This document shows, in pieces, positions 42,858 to 50,815 of a stretch of DNA of 53,028 bases. The DNA is from Candidatus Cybelea sp. (lineage in GTDB: Bacteria > Vulcanimicrobiota > Vulcanimicrobiia > Vulcanimicrobiales > Vulcanimicrobiaceae): assembly GCA_036489315.1 (NCBI GenBank), contig DASXFZ010000015.1, forward strand, positions 1-53,028, written 5' to 3'. Position numbers and translations under genes: made by a program. The notes below the pieces were generated by a model that had not been told where the DNA came from, searched no databases, and worked only from the letters and a program-made list of their open reading frames with translations. Positions within the stretch are counted from its first letter, which is position 1. The number at the start of each line of letters is the position of its first letter.

Positions 42858-43232
42858 GTGGAGGATGCGAGAGATCCCGTCGGGAGGAATGCCGCTTCGG
42901 CAACGGGCGGGGCTATCGGAATCGGAGGCGCAGCAACCGCCGCGGCCGTTTCTGCGTGTTGCGCAGGGCCGGCCTTAGGGCCGCTTGTCGTCTCGCTTTT
43001 CGGTGCAGGCGGCGCGGTTGCAATTGAAGGCCTCCGGCCGTACACCGTGGCTTTGCTTACGCTTTCGGGAGCCGCAATTGGTCTATCGTTCTGGCTTCAA
43101 GGACGAGCGAGGCGATGCTCGGTCGAGCGCTCTTCAACCGTCCTAGGAACAACTACGCGAATATTTCTATGGGCGTCATGTGCCATCTGGCTGGCAGCTC
43201 TTGTCGCCGTCGTATGGGCTCGTTTGGCATGA
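42858..43232 (+). CDS. MerT-like mercuric ion transport protein
   Basis: 124 residues, start GTG at 42858, the predicted transcription start of the MerR-type promoter. Three hydrophobic segments. The first contains the Cys pair C34C35 in SACCAGPALGPLVVSLFGAG, matching the first helix of MerT, followed by LRPYTVALL as in MerT. No other in-frame start exists before the first helix. It should move Hg(II) (or a similar thiophilic ion) across the inner membrane. It overlaps the thioredoxin-like lipoprotein by ATGA. Confidence 0.8.
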   Translation: MEDARDPVGRNAASATGGAIGIGGAATAAAVSACCAGPALGPLVVSLFGAGGAVAIEGLRPYTVALLTLSGAAIGLSFWLQGRARRCSVERSSTVLGTTTRIFLWASCAIWLAALVAVVWARLA

Positions 43233-43819
43233 GCACTGTTAAGCGAAGTGTATTTCTTCTTGGCACGTCAGCGCTGCTTGCAGCCTGCTCAAGTCGCGCG
43301 AAAAGCGACCCCTTAAAGATCGCTGAGCTCAACTCGTCCGACGAACCGTTTCGCGCGGCCTTCAACCGCCGGCGCGATGCCGTCCGCGTCGTTGAGCTCG
43401 TGAGCCCAACGTGCCCCTTCTGCCTCGAAGGTGTATCGAAGGTCCAGCAGGAGCTCTTCACTCGCGAACGGAGTCCGAATCTTGTTGGATTCGCGATTTG
43501 GGTTCCAATGCTCGGAGGCAAGGCGATTAACGTACCCGAGGCCGCTGCCCTCGCGCCGGACTCGCGCGTGACGCACTACTGGGACGGCAGCAACGATCTC
43601 GGTGCGACGTACGAGCGAATTCTGCCGGTAGCTAGCGGGCCAGCATGGGACGTCTATATGCTCTTTCCACCGGGTATCGCATGGACTGGGATGGATCCGC
43701 CAAAGCCCTCGTTCTGGATGCACCAACTGGCGATCACGAACGCGCCTCATTTGGATGCCGCCGTTTTCGCGGACCACGCTCGGCAAATGCTCGCAACCAC
43801 CGTGCACTTCAGTCGGTGA
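43229..43819 (+). CDS. Thioredoxin-fold lipoprotein in the mer-like operon
   Basis: 196 residues from the ATG at 43229. Signal peptide MSTVKRSVFLLGTSA, lipobox LLAAC (Cys20). The mature part has a CxxC active site (SPTCPFCLEG, Cys62/Cys65) and a strand-helix wording (NLVGFAIWVPMLGG). It may reduce or bind metal ions in the periplasm, taking the place of MerP, which is absent. Expression is coupled to the MerT-like gene by overlap and to the next gene by a 1-bp gap. Confidence 0.78.
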   Translation: MSTVKRSVFLLGTSALLAACSSRAKSDPLKIAELNSSDEPFRAAFNRRRDAVRVVELVSPTCPFCLEGVSKVQQELFTRERSPNLVGFAIWVPMLGGKAINVPEAAALAPDSRVTHYWDGSNDLGATYERILPVASGPAWDVYMLFPPGIAWTGMDPPKPSFWMHQLAITNAPHLDAAVFADHARQMLATTVHFSR

Positions 43820-43820
43820 C

Positions 43821-44516
43821 ATGCTCGTTGAGCTATTGACTTTTAAGGGCTGCCCGAACGCTCAGGCTGCGGGCGAGCTTGCGCGACGTGCGATCGATTT
43901 AGAGGCGGTCGCTGCCACGCTGGATTTCATCGAGGTGGACAGCCCCGAAGTAGCGCAGCGTTTGCAATTCCTCGGCTCGCCATCCCTGCGCATTGACGGC
44001 GAAGACGTAGAGCCATCTGCGAGTCAGCGCACTGCGTACGGGCTCATGTGCCGTACCTACAGCGACGGCGCGCGAGTGGTTGGAACACCCTCCATTGGGA
44101 TGATTCGCGAAGCCATTCGTCGCCGCGCTGTGGTCAGTGCGGACATGCTCCGCAACGGGCACGTCGCCGGCGTAGTTTTTGGGCTTCCCATCCTTGCACT
44201 CATTGCGGGCGGCTTGCCGGCCGCGGATCACTGGCGAGCCGCGATCTGGGTAGTCGCTTTAGCGACGATGGGGCTTGGGTGTATTACGAACGCGCACCGC
44301 TGTGGGCGAGTGCACTGCTATTTAACCGGCCCATTTTTCCTCATAATGGCGGTCATTGCATTCTCATACGCCGTCGGCGTTCTGCCGCTTGGCACCGACG
44401 GCTGGAACGTGCTTGGCGTAGCGCTTCTCGTGGGCTTCCCGGCATTATACTTCCTCCCCGAGTTTTTCGTCGGACGGTATCGGGGAGTCAGCCGTCGGCG
44501 AGAAGCACCTCGATAA
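43821..44516 (+). CDS. Fusion of thioredoxin-like domain with a Cys-rich membrane domain
   Basis: 231 residues from the ATG at 43821. The N-terminal domain (1-100) has the pattern LLTFKGCPN, FLGSPSLRIDGEDVEP and GLMCRTYSDG of the CPN-type thioredoxin-like proteins. The C-terminal half has about four TM segments with the Cys motif NAHRCGRVHCYLTGP, in which Cys, His and Cys could bind a thiophilic metal. Predicted role: passing mercury or a related ion between a periplasmic or cytosolic thiol and the membrane. It ends inside the 3' end of the convergent merR-like gene (29-bp overlap). Confidence 0.75.
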   Translation: MLVELLTFKGCPNAQAAGELARRAIDLEAVAATLDFIEVDSPEVAQRLQFLGSPSLRIDGEDVEPSASQRTAYGLMCRTYSDGARVVGTPSIGMIREAIRRRAVVSADMLRNGHVAGVVFGLPILALIAGGLPAADHWRAAIWVVALATMGLGCITNAHRCGRVHCYLTGPFFLIMAVIAFSYAVGVLPLGTDGWNVLGVALLVGFPALYFLPEFFVGRYRGVSRRREAPR

Positions 44517-44874
44517 GAGGGCAGCCGGCGTGGGGTTGCCTTCGCCGGCACTCCGAAACCGTATGAAGCAGGGCCGTTTCGAGACGCTGAAGGTCGGCGA
44601 GCTTGGCCCTGACGGCCGCCAGCCGTTCCGTCGCAAGCTTTTCCGCCTCCTTGCAGTCGGCTGCCGATAAGCGAAGCAGCGCTGCGATCTCGTCTAAGGT
44701 GAAACCGAGCGTTCGGCCGTGCCGGATGAATCGTAAATGGAGCGCGTCGCCGTCGTCATATGAGCGAAAGCCGTGACCTGGACGCCCTGGCGTTCGCAGC
44801 AGCCCGATACGCTGGTAGTACCGGACGGTCTCTGTCTTTATTCCGGCGCTCTTCGCGAGTTGTGAGATGGTCAT
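44488..44874 (-). CDS. merR: MerR-family mercury-type regulator
   Basis: 128 residues from the ATG at 44874; a longer start at 44910 with a weak GGGAG is possible. N-terminal MerR HTH (MTISQLAKSAGIKTETVRYY), dimerisation helix, and three cysteines at C74, C109 and C118. Their spacing (35 and 9) is exactly that of the Hg-binding Cys82/117/126 of MerR, in ADCKEAEKL and SECRRRQPHAGCPLIE. It should repress and activate the promoter at 42820, though it is encoded at the far end of the operon and on the other strand. PbrR- or CadR-like specificity cannot be excluded. Confidence 0.9.
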   Translation of the reverse strand: MTISQLAKSAGIKTETVRYYQRIGLLRTPGRPGHGFRSYDDGDALHLRFIRHGRTLGFTLDEIAALLRLSAADCKEAEKLATERLAAVRAKLADLQRLETALLHTVSECRRRQPHAGCPLIEVLLADG

Positions 44875-44991
44875 GATGCTGTTGTTCGAATGCTCCCGGT
44901 GGCCATGCATCTTCGGCGCTAGTGGACGCAACGACTCTTCATCCTTGCGGCAGCCCGCCGGGGCTTGCCGGGTGCTCGCAGCGCCGCGTTA

Positions 44992-45405
44992 TCAGCGTAA
45001 TCGCTCCAGCAGCGTGTGCAGCTCGCCGTGCTTCGAGCCAAACTCCTCGATCACGCCGGCCTGAACCTCGGACCAAAGCGGGTATGCCTTTTCCAGAAGC
45101 CGTGCACCCTTTGCCGTCAGCTTCAGTTCTCGCCGGCGAGCGTCTTGGGTTACAGTCTTCTGCACGACATACCCCGACTCGATGAGCGGGCGCAGGTTGC
45201 GAGTGGCCGTTGAGAGATCCATATCGAGGAAATCCGCCAGCTGTGTGATGCTCGGATCCGCCGGATACTCCGAGATGAACGAAAGAATCGAAAACTGTCC
45301 GGTCCGCAGCCCGGCGGGGGCCAAAGCGTGATCGTATCGCTGAGTAAGCCGTCTCGTCGCGGCGCGTAGCCGGAAGCAGGTGCAGCTGCGTGGGTCGAGT
45401 TCCAT
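44992..45405 (-). CDS. MarR-family regulator
   Basis: 137 residues from the ATG at 45405; the upstream extension is trimmed because it is Cys/Gly-rich and lacks a Shine-Dalgarno. The family helix opening CTCFRLRAATRRLTQRYDHA is followed by the winged-helix LADFLDMDLSTATRNLRPLI and a wing VTQDARRRELKLTA. An N-terminal CxC could act as a redox or metal switch. It is divergent from the membrane protein at 45592; the AT-rich dyads between them are probable operators. Confidence 0.88.
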   Translation of the reverse strand: MELDPRSCTCFRLRAATRRLTQRYDHALAPAGLRTGQFSILSFISEYPADPSITQLADFLDMDLSTATRNLRPLIESGYVVQKTVTQDARRRELKLTAKGARLLEKAYPLWSEVQAGVIEEFGSKHGELHTLLERLR

Positions 45406-45408
45406 ATC

Positions 45409-45521
45409 ATTGAGTATACAAATATCTAAAGAGGCGGCACAAGGACCGAGCTCGCCGGCCGTCGCTCCGAACGGATCCAACGTCGGGGTCCGCTATTGAC
45501 TTGACAGATTGTATATGCAAT
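45409..45521. promoter_or_regulatory. AT-rich dyads between marR-like and membrane protein genes
   Basis: Two related AT-rich sites stand out in GC-rich DNA: one at about 45409-45423 with a GTATAC core, and ATTGTATATGCAAT at 45508-45521, a near-perfect palindrome (6 of 7 pairs). TTGACT at 45496 and TTGACA at 45501 lie beside the second site, suggesting a promoter for the gene at 45592 that a MarR dimer could block. Confidence 0.5.
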
Positions 45522-45591
45522 ATTGTGAGCCTATGGATGCGCTAGCCGCGGAGAATTCTGCTGTGCCGCTCACAGTATCGGGGAGGCTCAT

Positions 45592-46101
45592 ATGTCGGTA
45601 GCCGCCATTTTTCTCACCCAGCTGCTGTTCGGGTATTTGGTGTGGACGCTCGTCGTCGTTACGTACGTCCTTCCTTGGCTGAGATCGCTCGGTCGATTGG
45701 AGGCTCAGCGCGCGATCGCGGCGCTGAACGCATTCCGGTTTTTTGGACTGGTATTTATTCTGCCCGGCGTCATCGGTCCAAATCTTCCGGCGCAGTTTGC
45801 GGTTCCGGCCGCGTACGCGGACCTCGCGACGTCGATTCTCGCAATTCTGGCGCTCGCGCTTTTCCCGATAAAGCCGCTGTTCTGGGGATTCGTCGTCGCC
45901 TTCAACGTGGTTGGCGCGACGGACCTCATCATCGATACCGTTAATGCGGTGCACTTTGGCGTGCCGGCGGTTGCCGGGCAGTTGGGAGCAGCCTACGCGA
46001 TCCCAGTTATCTACGTACCGCTGTTGATGATCTCGCACGTCGTGGCGTTCTATCTGCTCTTTTCACCTTCGGCCAGGAGTGCGCGCGCGGCGGCAGCGTA
46101 G
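45592..46101 (+). CDS. Hypothetical four-TM membrane protein
   Basis: 169 residues, ATG with GGGGAGG 5 nt upstream. Hydrophobic segments occur at residues 5-27, 50-72, 80-103 and 125-155 (for example LLFGYLVWTLVVVTYVL, YAIPVIYVPLLMISHVVAF). No family recognised with certainty; the wording resembles small membrane proteins under MarR control. The divergent marR-like gene and shared operators suggest it is the regulated target, perhaps a permease-like or drug-response protein. Confidence 0.7.
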   Translation: MSVAAIFLTQLLFGYLVWTLVVVTYVLPWLRSLGRLEAQRAIAALNAFRFFGLVFILPGVIGPNLPAQFAVPAAYADLATSILAILALALFPIKPLFWGFVVAFNVVGATDLIIDTVNAVHFGVPAVAGQLGAAYAIPVIYVPLLMISHVVAFYLLFSPSARSARAAAA

Positions 46102-46980
46102 TCACTCGCGTTCGTACAACTCGACGTACTGAATCCACGCGGCCGCATCGGGGCTCTCGCCCGCAGCGGCATCCTCGAGGCGCCGCGAGCGCAGCGTTAG
46201 GATGGTGCCGCCGCGTCGCCAGGTATGCGTCCGAACCGCGCTCCAGCGGTCGGAGGCGAATCGCCGGCTGAGTTCCCGGTCGGCAGCGGCGAGTTGCGCA
46301 CGGCTCATTTTCTCCGGCGAAATGCCGACGTTAATGGTCCCGATGCGCGTCGGATGAATGGTTGACGTCGTGATGTAGTAGTAGCGGCATCGGCGAAACA
46401 CGGTCGCCGTTCCCGCAACGCGATAGTCGAAAATCGCGGCGCCCCCGAACTGCGCGCCGCTGAACAGCTTCGATTTGGATCCGCGCTGCACCGCCAGCGT
46501 CGAGGCAGCGAGCATCGACGCGATGGTCATCCCGGGCGCCGCCACGAGCGTTCCCTGCGACGGCAGCTTGGCGATCGCCTCGGCGGCCGAGTCGCGCGCG
46601 GTCGCGCCCGTCGCGGCGTCGGGCCCGAAAAAGCCGTCCTTGATGGCCGCCGGCAGCGCGACGGCCATGCCGCCCGCCATGAGCAGCCATATCGGCCAGA
46701 CGATCCACCCCGGCCGCGCGATCAGCGGTGCGAAGGCTCGAACGTCCAGGCTCTTTCCGATCGCTTCGAGTCCCGCCAGCACCGCGCGCACCATCAGCGG
46801 AATCAACGAGAAGCCGAAGGCCACGAAAAGCGAGAAGAAGACGATCTTTGCCGGGGTTTGGTATTGCAGCGGATCCTTTACGGCCCCCGATGCGATCAGG
46901 ACGTCGCCCGCGACGATCGCCAGCATCATGATGGCGAAGATGCCGCCGGAGATCATAACCAGCGTCGGAAGCCGCGGCAT
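46102..46980 (-). CDS. Hypothetical membrane protein
   Basis: 292 residues, stop codon abutting that of the gene at 45592. Three N-terminal hydrophobic segments (residues 7-30, 45-68, 90-112; LVMISGGIFAIMMLAIVAGD, IVFFSLFVAFGFSLIPLMV, IVWPIWLLMAGGMAVAL), then an exported or cytosolic mixed alpha/beta domain with FDYRVAGTATVFRRCRYYY. I do not recognise it. It is followed in the same direction by two secreted-protein genes, forming a possible operon (46980, 47625 and 48100, all leftward). Confidence 0.65.
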   Translation of the reverse strand: MPRLPTLVMISGGIFAIMMLAIVAGDVLIASGAVKDPLQYQTPAKIVFFSLFVAFGFSLIPLMVRAVLAGLEAIGKSLDVRAFAPLIARPGWIVWPIWLLMAGGMAVALPAAIKDGFFGPDAATGATARDSAAEAIAKLPSQGTLVAAPGMTIASMLAASTLAVQRGSKSKLFSGAQFGGAAIFDYRVAGTATVFRRCRYYYITTSTIHPTRIGTINVGISPEKMSRAQLAAADRELSRRFASDRWSAVRTHTWRRGGTILTLRSRRLEDAAAGESPDAAAWIQYVELYERE

Positions 46981-46998
46981 GGCCTGTCTAGCGAGTGC

Positions 46999-47625
46999 CT
47001 AGCAATTGTAATCTCCGAGGAAGTGCTGGAGGTCGGCAATTTCCCCGGCGTAGTAGAACGGGATCGCCCCGTAGTGAATATTGTAAATCTGAAAAGCGCC
47101 GCCGTTTTCCCGAACGACGACCGTGACTTGAGTCGTCGATCGCGTGCCGGCGAATGCGAACGTGACCGGAACGAACGTCACCTCGCGCAGCTGACCGCTG
47201 CCGGCGCCCGCGACGTTGACGCGGCCGGCCCACGACGATCCAACCCGGAACGCCGCTGCCGGCGACGCGGCGCCGACGTATGGATCGAAGCCCGACATTT
47301 TTGCCTGGTCGTGATTGGGCGTGGTCGAAACGTAGATCGGCGGCGTGTCATCGCCGATGGCTTTCAAATACGTCTCGTCGAGCAGCTCGAATAAAGCGGG
47401 ATGAAAGAACGGCTGCGCCTGAAAATACTTCGCGGTGTGGTGCTGCAGTGCCGCATGCCAATCGATGGGGCCGTTCTGCGGCGCATACCAGTCGACGTCG
47501 CCGTGCTGCGCTACATACCAGTTGTAAAACTTCGTGACCACGGCCGTCGCGCCGGCACTTTGCGTGCTCGCTCCTGCCGCGGCCGGGAGCAGCATCAGGC
47601 CGCAAGCCAAAATCGCGCTACGCAC
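46999..47625 (-). CDS. Secreted protein, DUF3828-like
   Basis: 208 residues from the GTG at 47625. Signal MRSAILACGLMLLPAAAGAS, then VVTKFYNWYVAQHGDVDWY and an NTF2-like alpha/beta region with YLKAIGDDTPPIY and VTVVVRENGGAFQIYNIHYG. The 'FYxWYV' helix is characteristic of DUF3828 proteins. Function unknown; likely periplasmic. It overlaps the previous gene's end by 8 bp, so the two are co-translated. Confidence 0.7.
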   Translation of the reverse strand: MRSAILACGLMLLPAAAGASTQSAGATAVVTKFYNWYVAQHGDVDWYAPQNGPIDWHAALQHHTAKYFQAQPFFHPALFELLDETYLKAIGDDTPPIYVSTTPNHDQAKMSGFDPYVGAASPAAAFRVGSSWAGRVNVAGAGSGQLREVTFVPVTFAFAGTRSTTQVTVVVRENGGAFQIYNIHYGAIPFYYAGEIADLQHFLGDYNC

Positions 47626-48100
47626 CGCCGCAATCGTGCTCGCTGTTGATACCGGAATAAGACGCGGCCTGGCGATAGTCGTACACGCTGAACTTTCGGC
47701 CGCGTAAGTCCGTTTTTGGATTGCAGCCGTCGTCGGGCTTGGGGGATCCCAAAAAGCACACGCGCACCCTGTCGCCGGCCCGCTCGGCGATCATCACGTC
47801 GTTACCGGGCATGCCGCCGTAGTGCACGACCTCCGCCCACATCACGCCGTTGGGCTGTCCAAGCTTGGTGTTGAACGTGACCGCCGGGCCGCTGTCGACG
47901 ATCTCTTGACGCGTATAACGCTCGTTCGGCTCGCCGCTGGTTAGGCGCGGCTCAACCGAACGGACCGTCGTGTCCACGCACGACGCCGACGCGACGAGCA
48001 TCGCCCCGGGGTGCCCGGCGAGATTGCCGTTTGCTCGTGCTTGCGCGAGCGGCAGAACGGCCGCCAGCGCGAGCGAAGTAAGGAAGGCCGCTGTTCGCAT
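47618..48100 (-). CDS. Hypothetical secreted protein
   Basis: 160 residues. Signal peptide MRTAAFLTSLALAAVLPLAQARA. The mature part has three Cys in scattered positions (SCVDTTVR, RVCFLGSPKPDDGC) and EVVHYGGMPGNDVMIAER. No family recognised. The start lies in a tandem duplication that repeats its ribosome-binding region (48099-48134), so two Shine-Dalgarno-like AGGGCAGG sites precede the ATG. It is co-transcribed with the DUF3828-like gene. Confidence 0.68.
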   Translation of the reverse strand: MRTAAFLTSLALAAVLPLAQARANGNLAGHPGAMLVASASCVDTTVRSVEPRLTSGEPNERYTRQEIVDSGPAVTFNTKLGQPNGVMWAEVVHYGGMPGNDVMIAERAGDRVRVCFLGSPKPDDGCNPKTDLRGRKFSVYDYRQAASYSGINSEHDCGGA

Positions 48101-48134
48101 GGTTCGCCTGCCCTTAATGGTTCGCCTGCCCTTA
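48099..48134. repeat. 18-bp perfect tandem duplication spanning a start codon and RBS
   Basis: ATGGTTCGCCTGCCCTTA occurs twice without a gap (48099-48116 and 48117-48134). On the minus strand each copy is TAAGGGCAGGCGAACCAT. The inner copy runs into the start codon of the gene at 47618-48100 and both carry the AGGGCAGG Shine-Dalgarno-like site. No other copy was noticed in the window. Confidence 0.85.
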
Positions 48135-48222
48135 GACGAGGCCTGGGCGTGGCTTCAACCAACGGAGACGGCGCTTCCTTCGTGCCCCGCCGGCACCGGC
48201 GATCCTCGCGGGCAGTCGACGG

Positions 48223-49825
48223 TCAATGCGGAACGACCCACGGTACGAGGAACTGCTGAACGATAACGACGGCCGCCAGGGCGCCCGTCAGAACTAAGCT
48301 GTGCGGGAACGTGCGGGCGAATACGGCTCCTTCCCCGCCTTTGGCCCGAACTACCGAAGAACCCGCGGCGATGTTTTCGGGCGAAATCATCTTTCCCATG
48401 ACGCCGCCGGACGAGTTCGTCGCCGCGAAAAGAACGGGATCGAGCTGAAGCTGGCTCGCCGCCACGACCTGCAGATTACCGAAGAGAGCGTTGCCCGCGG
48501 TGTCGCTGCCGGAGAGCACCACGGCGATCCATCCAAGAAAGGGTGAGAGCGCGACGAACAGCACGCCCAGTGACGCGACGCCGAAGCCCAGCGTGTAGTT
48601 CATTCCTGAATAATTCATCACGTAGGCCAGCGCAACCATGAACGTAACCGTCAGGATCACCAGGCGCGTCTGCCGCCACGTCTGAATTACGCAGCCGAGA
48701 AAATCCCCGGCCCGCAGGCGCAGCAAGGCCGTCGTAACGATCGCCGCGACCAGTATCGCCGTTCCCGTGCCGAACGGCTGGAAATTCCATATGGCCGGAT
48801 ATAACTGGCCCTTATACAGCGTAATCGCAACGGCATTGTCCAGCACCGGCCATGCAACTTTGATCTCATAAACCGTGAAAACCGAAAATGTCGCCCAAAA
48901 GAGCACGGTCACCGAAACGATAAGCCAGGGCGCCAGAGCACGCCGCGTTGATTCGCGCGTGGGCCGGCCGGTTGTGACGCTCCTTTGAACCGCAAACCGC
49001 AAATCTTCAGCCGGCTGCCAGCGGCGCAGAAAAAAGAGCGTCGCCATGAGCGACGCGAGCGACGCAAGCACGTCGGTCAAAGCGTAGTTGATGAAATTCG
49101 AGACCACGAACTGCGTCACCGCAAACGTCCCGGCCGCGACGAGCAGCACCGGCCACAACGCCGCGATCGATCGCCACCCGGCGTACATCGCCGTCACGTA
49201 GAAGGGCAGGATGAGCGCAAACAATGGCAGTTGACGGCCCACCATCGCGGCTAACGTCGAAGCCGGCAAGTGGGTGACGGTCGCGAGAACGTTGATCGGT
49301 ACGCCCAGCGCCGAAAAGGTGACGGGGGCGGTGTTGAAGATCAGCGCGTAAACGAGCGCATCGAGCGGCCACGAAGCCCATCAGCGCCAAGAGCGAGCTC
49401 GTGATCGCAACCGGCGTACCGAAACCGGCGACTCCTTCGATGAGCGCGCCGAAGCAAAATCCGACTACGACGAGCACGACGCGCCGGTCGTTCGGCAGCC
49501 GGTCGAGAATCCAATCGCGAAACGCATCGAAGCTTCCCGACTTGACCGCCACATTGTAGAGCAGAATTGCGTTGAACACGATCCACATCAGCGGGATGAG
49601 CCCGAACGCCGCGCCGTTTGCCGCGGCCGCAAGTGCGAGCTTCGCCGGAAAGTGCCACAACGCTACGGCGGCGAGAACGCCGGCCGCGAGCCCGGCGAGC
49701 GACGCTTGCCACGCGGGCCGCCGCAGTATGCCAAGCGTCACGAGCACGGTAGCGATCGGGGCCGTTGCCACGACAAAAGAGAGCGGCAACGAGCCCCCGA
49801 TGGGCGTCAGTATTTGGTGAAACAA
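48223..49825 (-). pseudogene. lctP: L-lactate permease (LctP/LldP family) with a frameshift
   Basis: The family sequence continues across two frames. From the TTG at 49825 the first frame covers the N-terminal helices and the block FGALIEGVAGFGTPVAITSS, then loses homology after LLALMGF near 49372. The second frame picks up at PLDALVYALIFNTAPV and GVPINVLATVTHLPASTLAAM and runs to 48223. A single extra base at 49370-49372 (minus strand reads GGCTTCGTGGCCG, expected GGCTTCGGCCG-like) explains it. A full product would be about 533 residues, normal for LctP. It imports lactate/glycolate with H+. Either a real pseudogene or a sequencing error. Confidence 0.85.
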
Positions 49826-49828
49826 GAG

Positions 49829-50596
49829 CTAGACGAGTGCCCCACCGCCGTCGACGCTAAGAATATTTCCCGTCGCGTAGGTGTTTTTCATGAAATATAC
49901 GTAGGCCGACGCGAGTTCGGCCGCTGCGCCGATGCGCGCAACGGGGAGGCGCCGCTCCTCGTTGCTGTAAAAGGCCTGGCGGGCCGAACTGGGCCATGCA
50001 TCCCAGCGGGGCGTTCGCGTCAAGCCGGGCGAGACGCAGTTGACGCGAATTGGGCCCAGCTCAACCGCTAATGCCCGCGTCAATCCCTCGAGCGCGCTCT
50101 GAATGCTCGCCTGCGAAGTCCAACCGGCTAGCGGCCGCGTTGCCGAGAACCCGGAGGTCAGAACGATGGACCCGCTCTGGCGAATGAATTTCGTCGCGTA
50201 CTTCACGGCTGCGGCGGCGCCCCAGTAGCGGACCTCAAAGCGCGCGCGGGCCTTCTGCAAGTCGGTAGTCGCCAGCGGCCCGAGCGGCAAGTCCTCTCCG
50301 GCGGTGTAGACGAGATGATCGAATGGCCCGACGCTCTCGAAGAATTCTCTAACCGCTCCCTCGTCGCTCACATCGACGATCTGCGCGGTGGTACGTGAGG
50401 GCCACCGCAATCCGAGCTCCGCGCGGGCATGCTCTACCCGCTCCGGCCGGCCAGATGCTACGACGACGAATGCGCCTTCCTCCAGCGCCGACTCCGCTAC
50501 GGCGAGACCGATTCCGGACGTCCCTCCGAAAGCGACAATCCGTTGGTCCTTCAGCGTCAGCGCGGCGCTCGGCGCTATCGCATTTTGCGCTTCCAT
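49829..50596 (-). CDS. Short-chain dehydrogenase/reductase with altered catalytic residues
   Basis: 255 residues; AGGAGAG 5 nt before the ATG. The N-terminal Rossmann motif is GGTSGIGLAVAES near residues 24-36, with VVVASGRPERV at the NADP-binding strand and IVLTSGFSATRPLAGW near 145. The usual Tyr-x3-Lys is missing: the segment reads GWTSQASIQSALEGLTRALA, where the Tyr and Lys positions appear to be Gln. C-terminal GNILSVDGGGALV is a normal SDR ending. The gene lies 3 bp upstream of the lactate permease gene, so they form an operon. It may bind a nucleotide without ordinary catalysis or use another base. Confidence 0.83.
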   Translation of the reverse strand: MEAQNAIAPSAALTLKDQRIVAFGGTSGIGLAVAESALEEGAFVVVASGRPERVEHARAELGLRWPSRTTAQIVDVSDEGAVREFFESVGPFDHLVYTAGEDLPLGPLATTDLQKARARFEVRYWGAAAAVKYATKFIRQSGSIVLTSGFSATRPLAGWTSQASIQSALEGLTRALAVELGPIRVNCVSPGLTRTPRWDAWPSSARQAFYSNEERRLPVARIGAAAELASAYVYFMKNTYATGNILSVDGGGALV

Positions 50597-50815
50597 ATTG
50601 CTCTCCTAATCCTATTGGCGTTCGACCGACGGGTGCATAATCGGGCCTACGTCGGATTCGGATGCAAGTTTCGCAACCGCACGCTGCAATGTGGCCCAAA
50701 CCGACCGCGAGCTCGATCGGTTCGCCCGCCGGCCGGCAGGAAGAACGGATCGTTGCGCCCCCACACGGCAAGCAGCCGCGGGCGCATCGCGTGCGATCAG
50801 TAGGAGGGTGGGACC

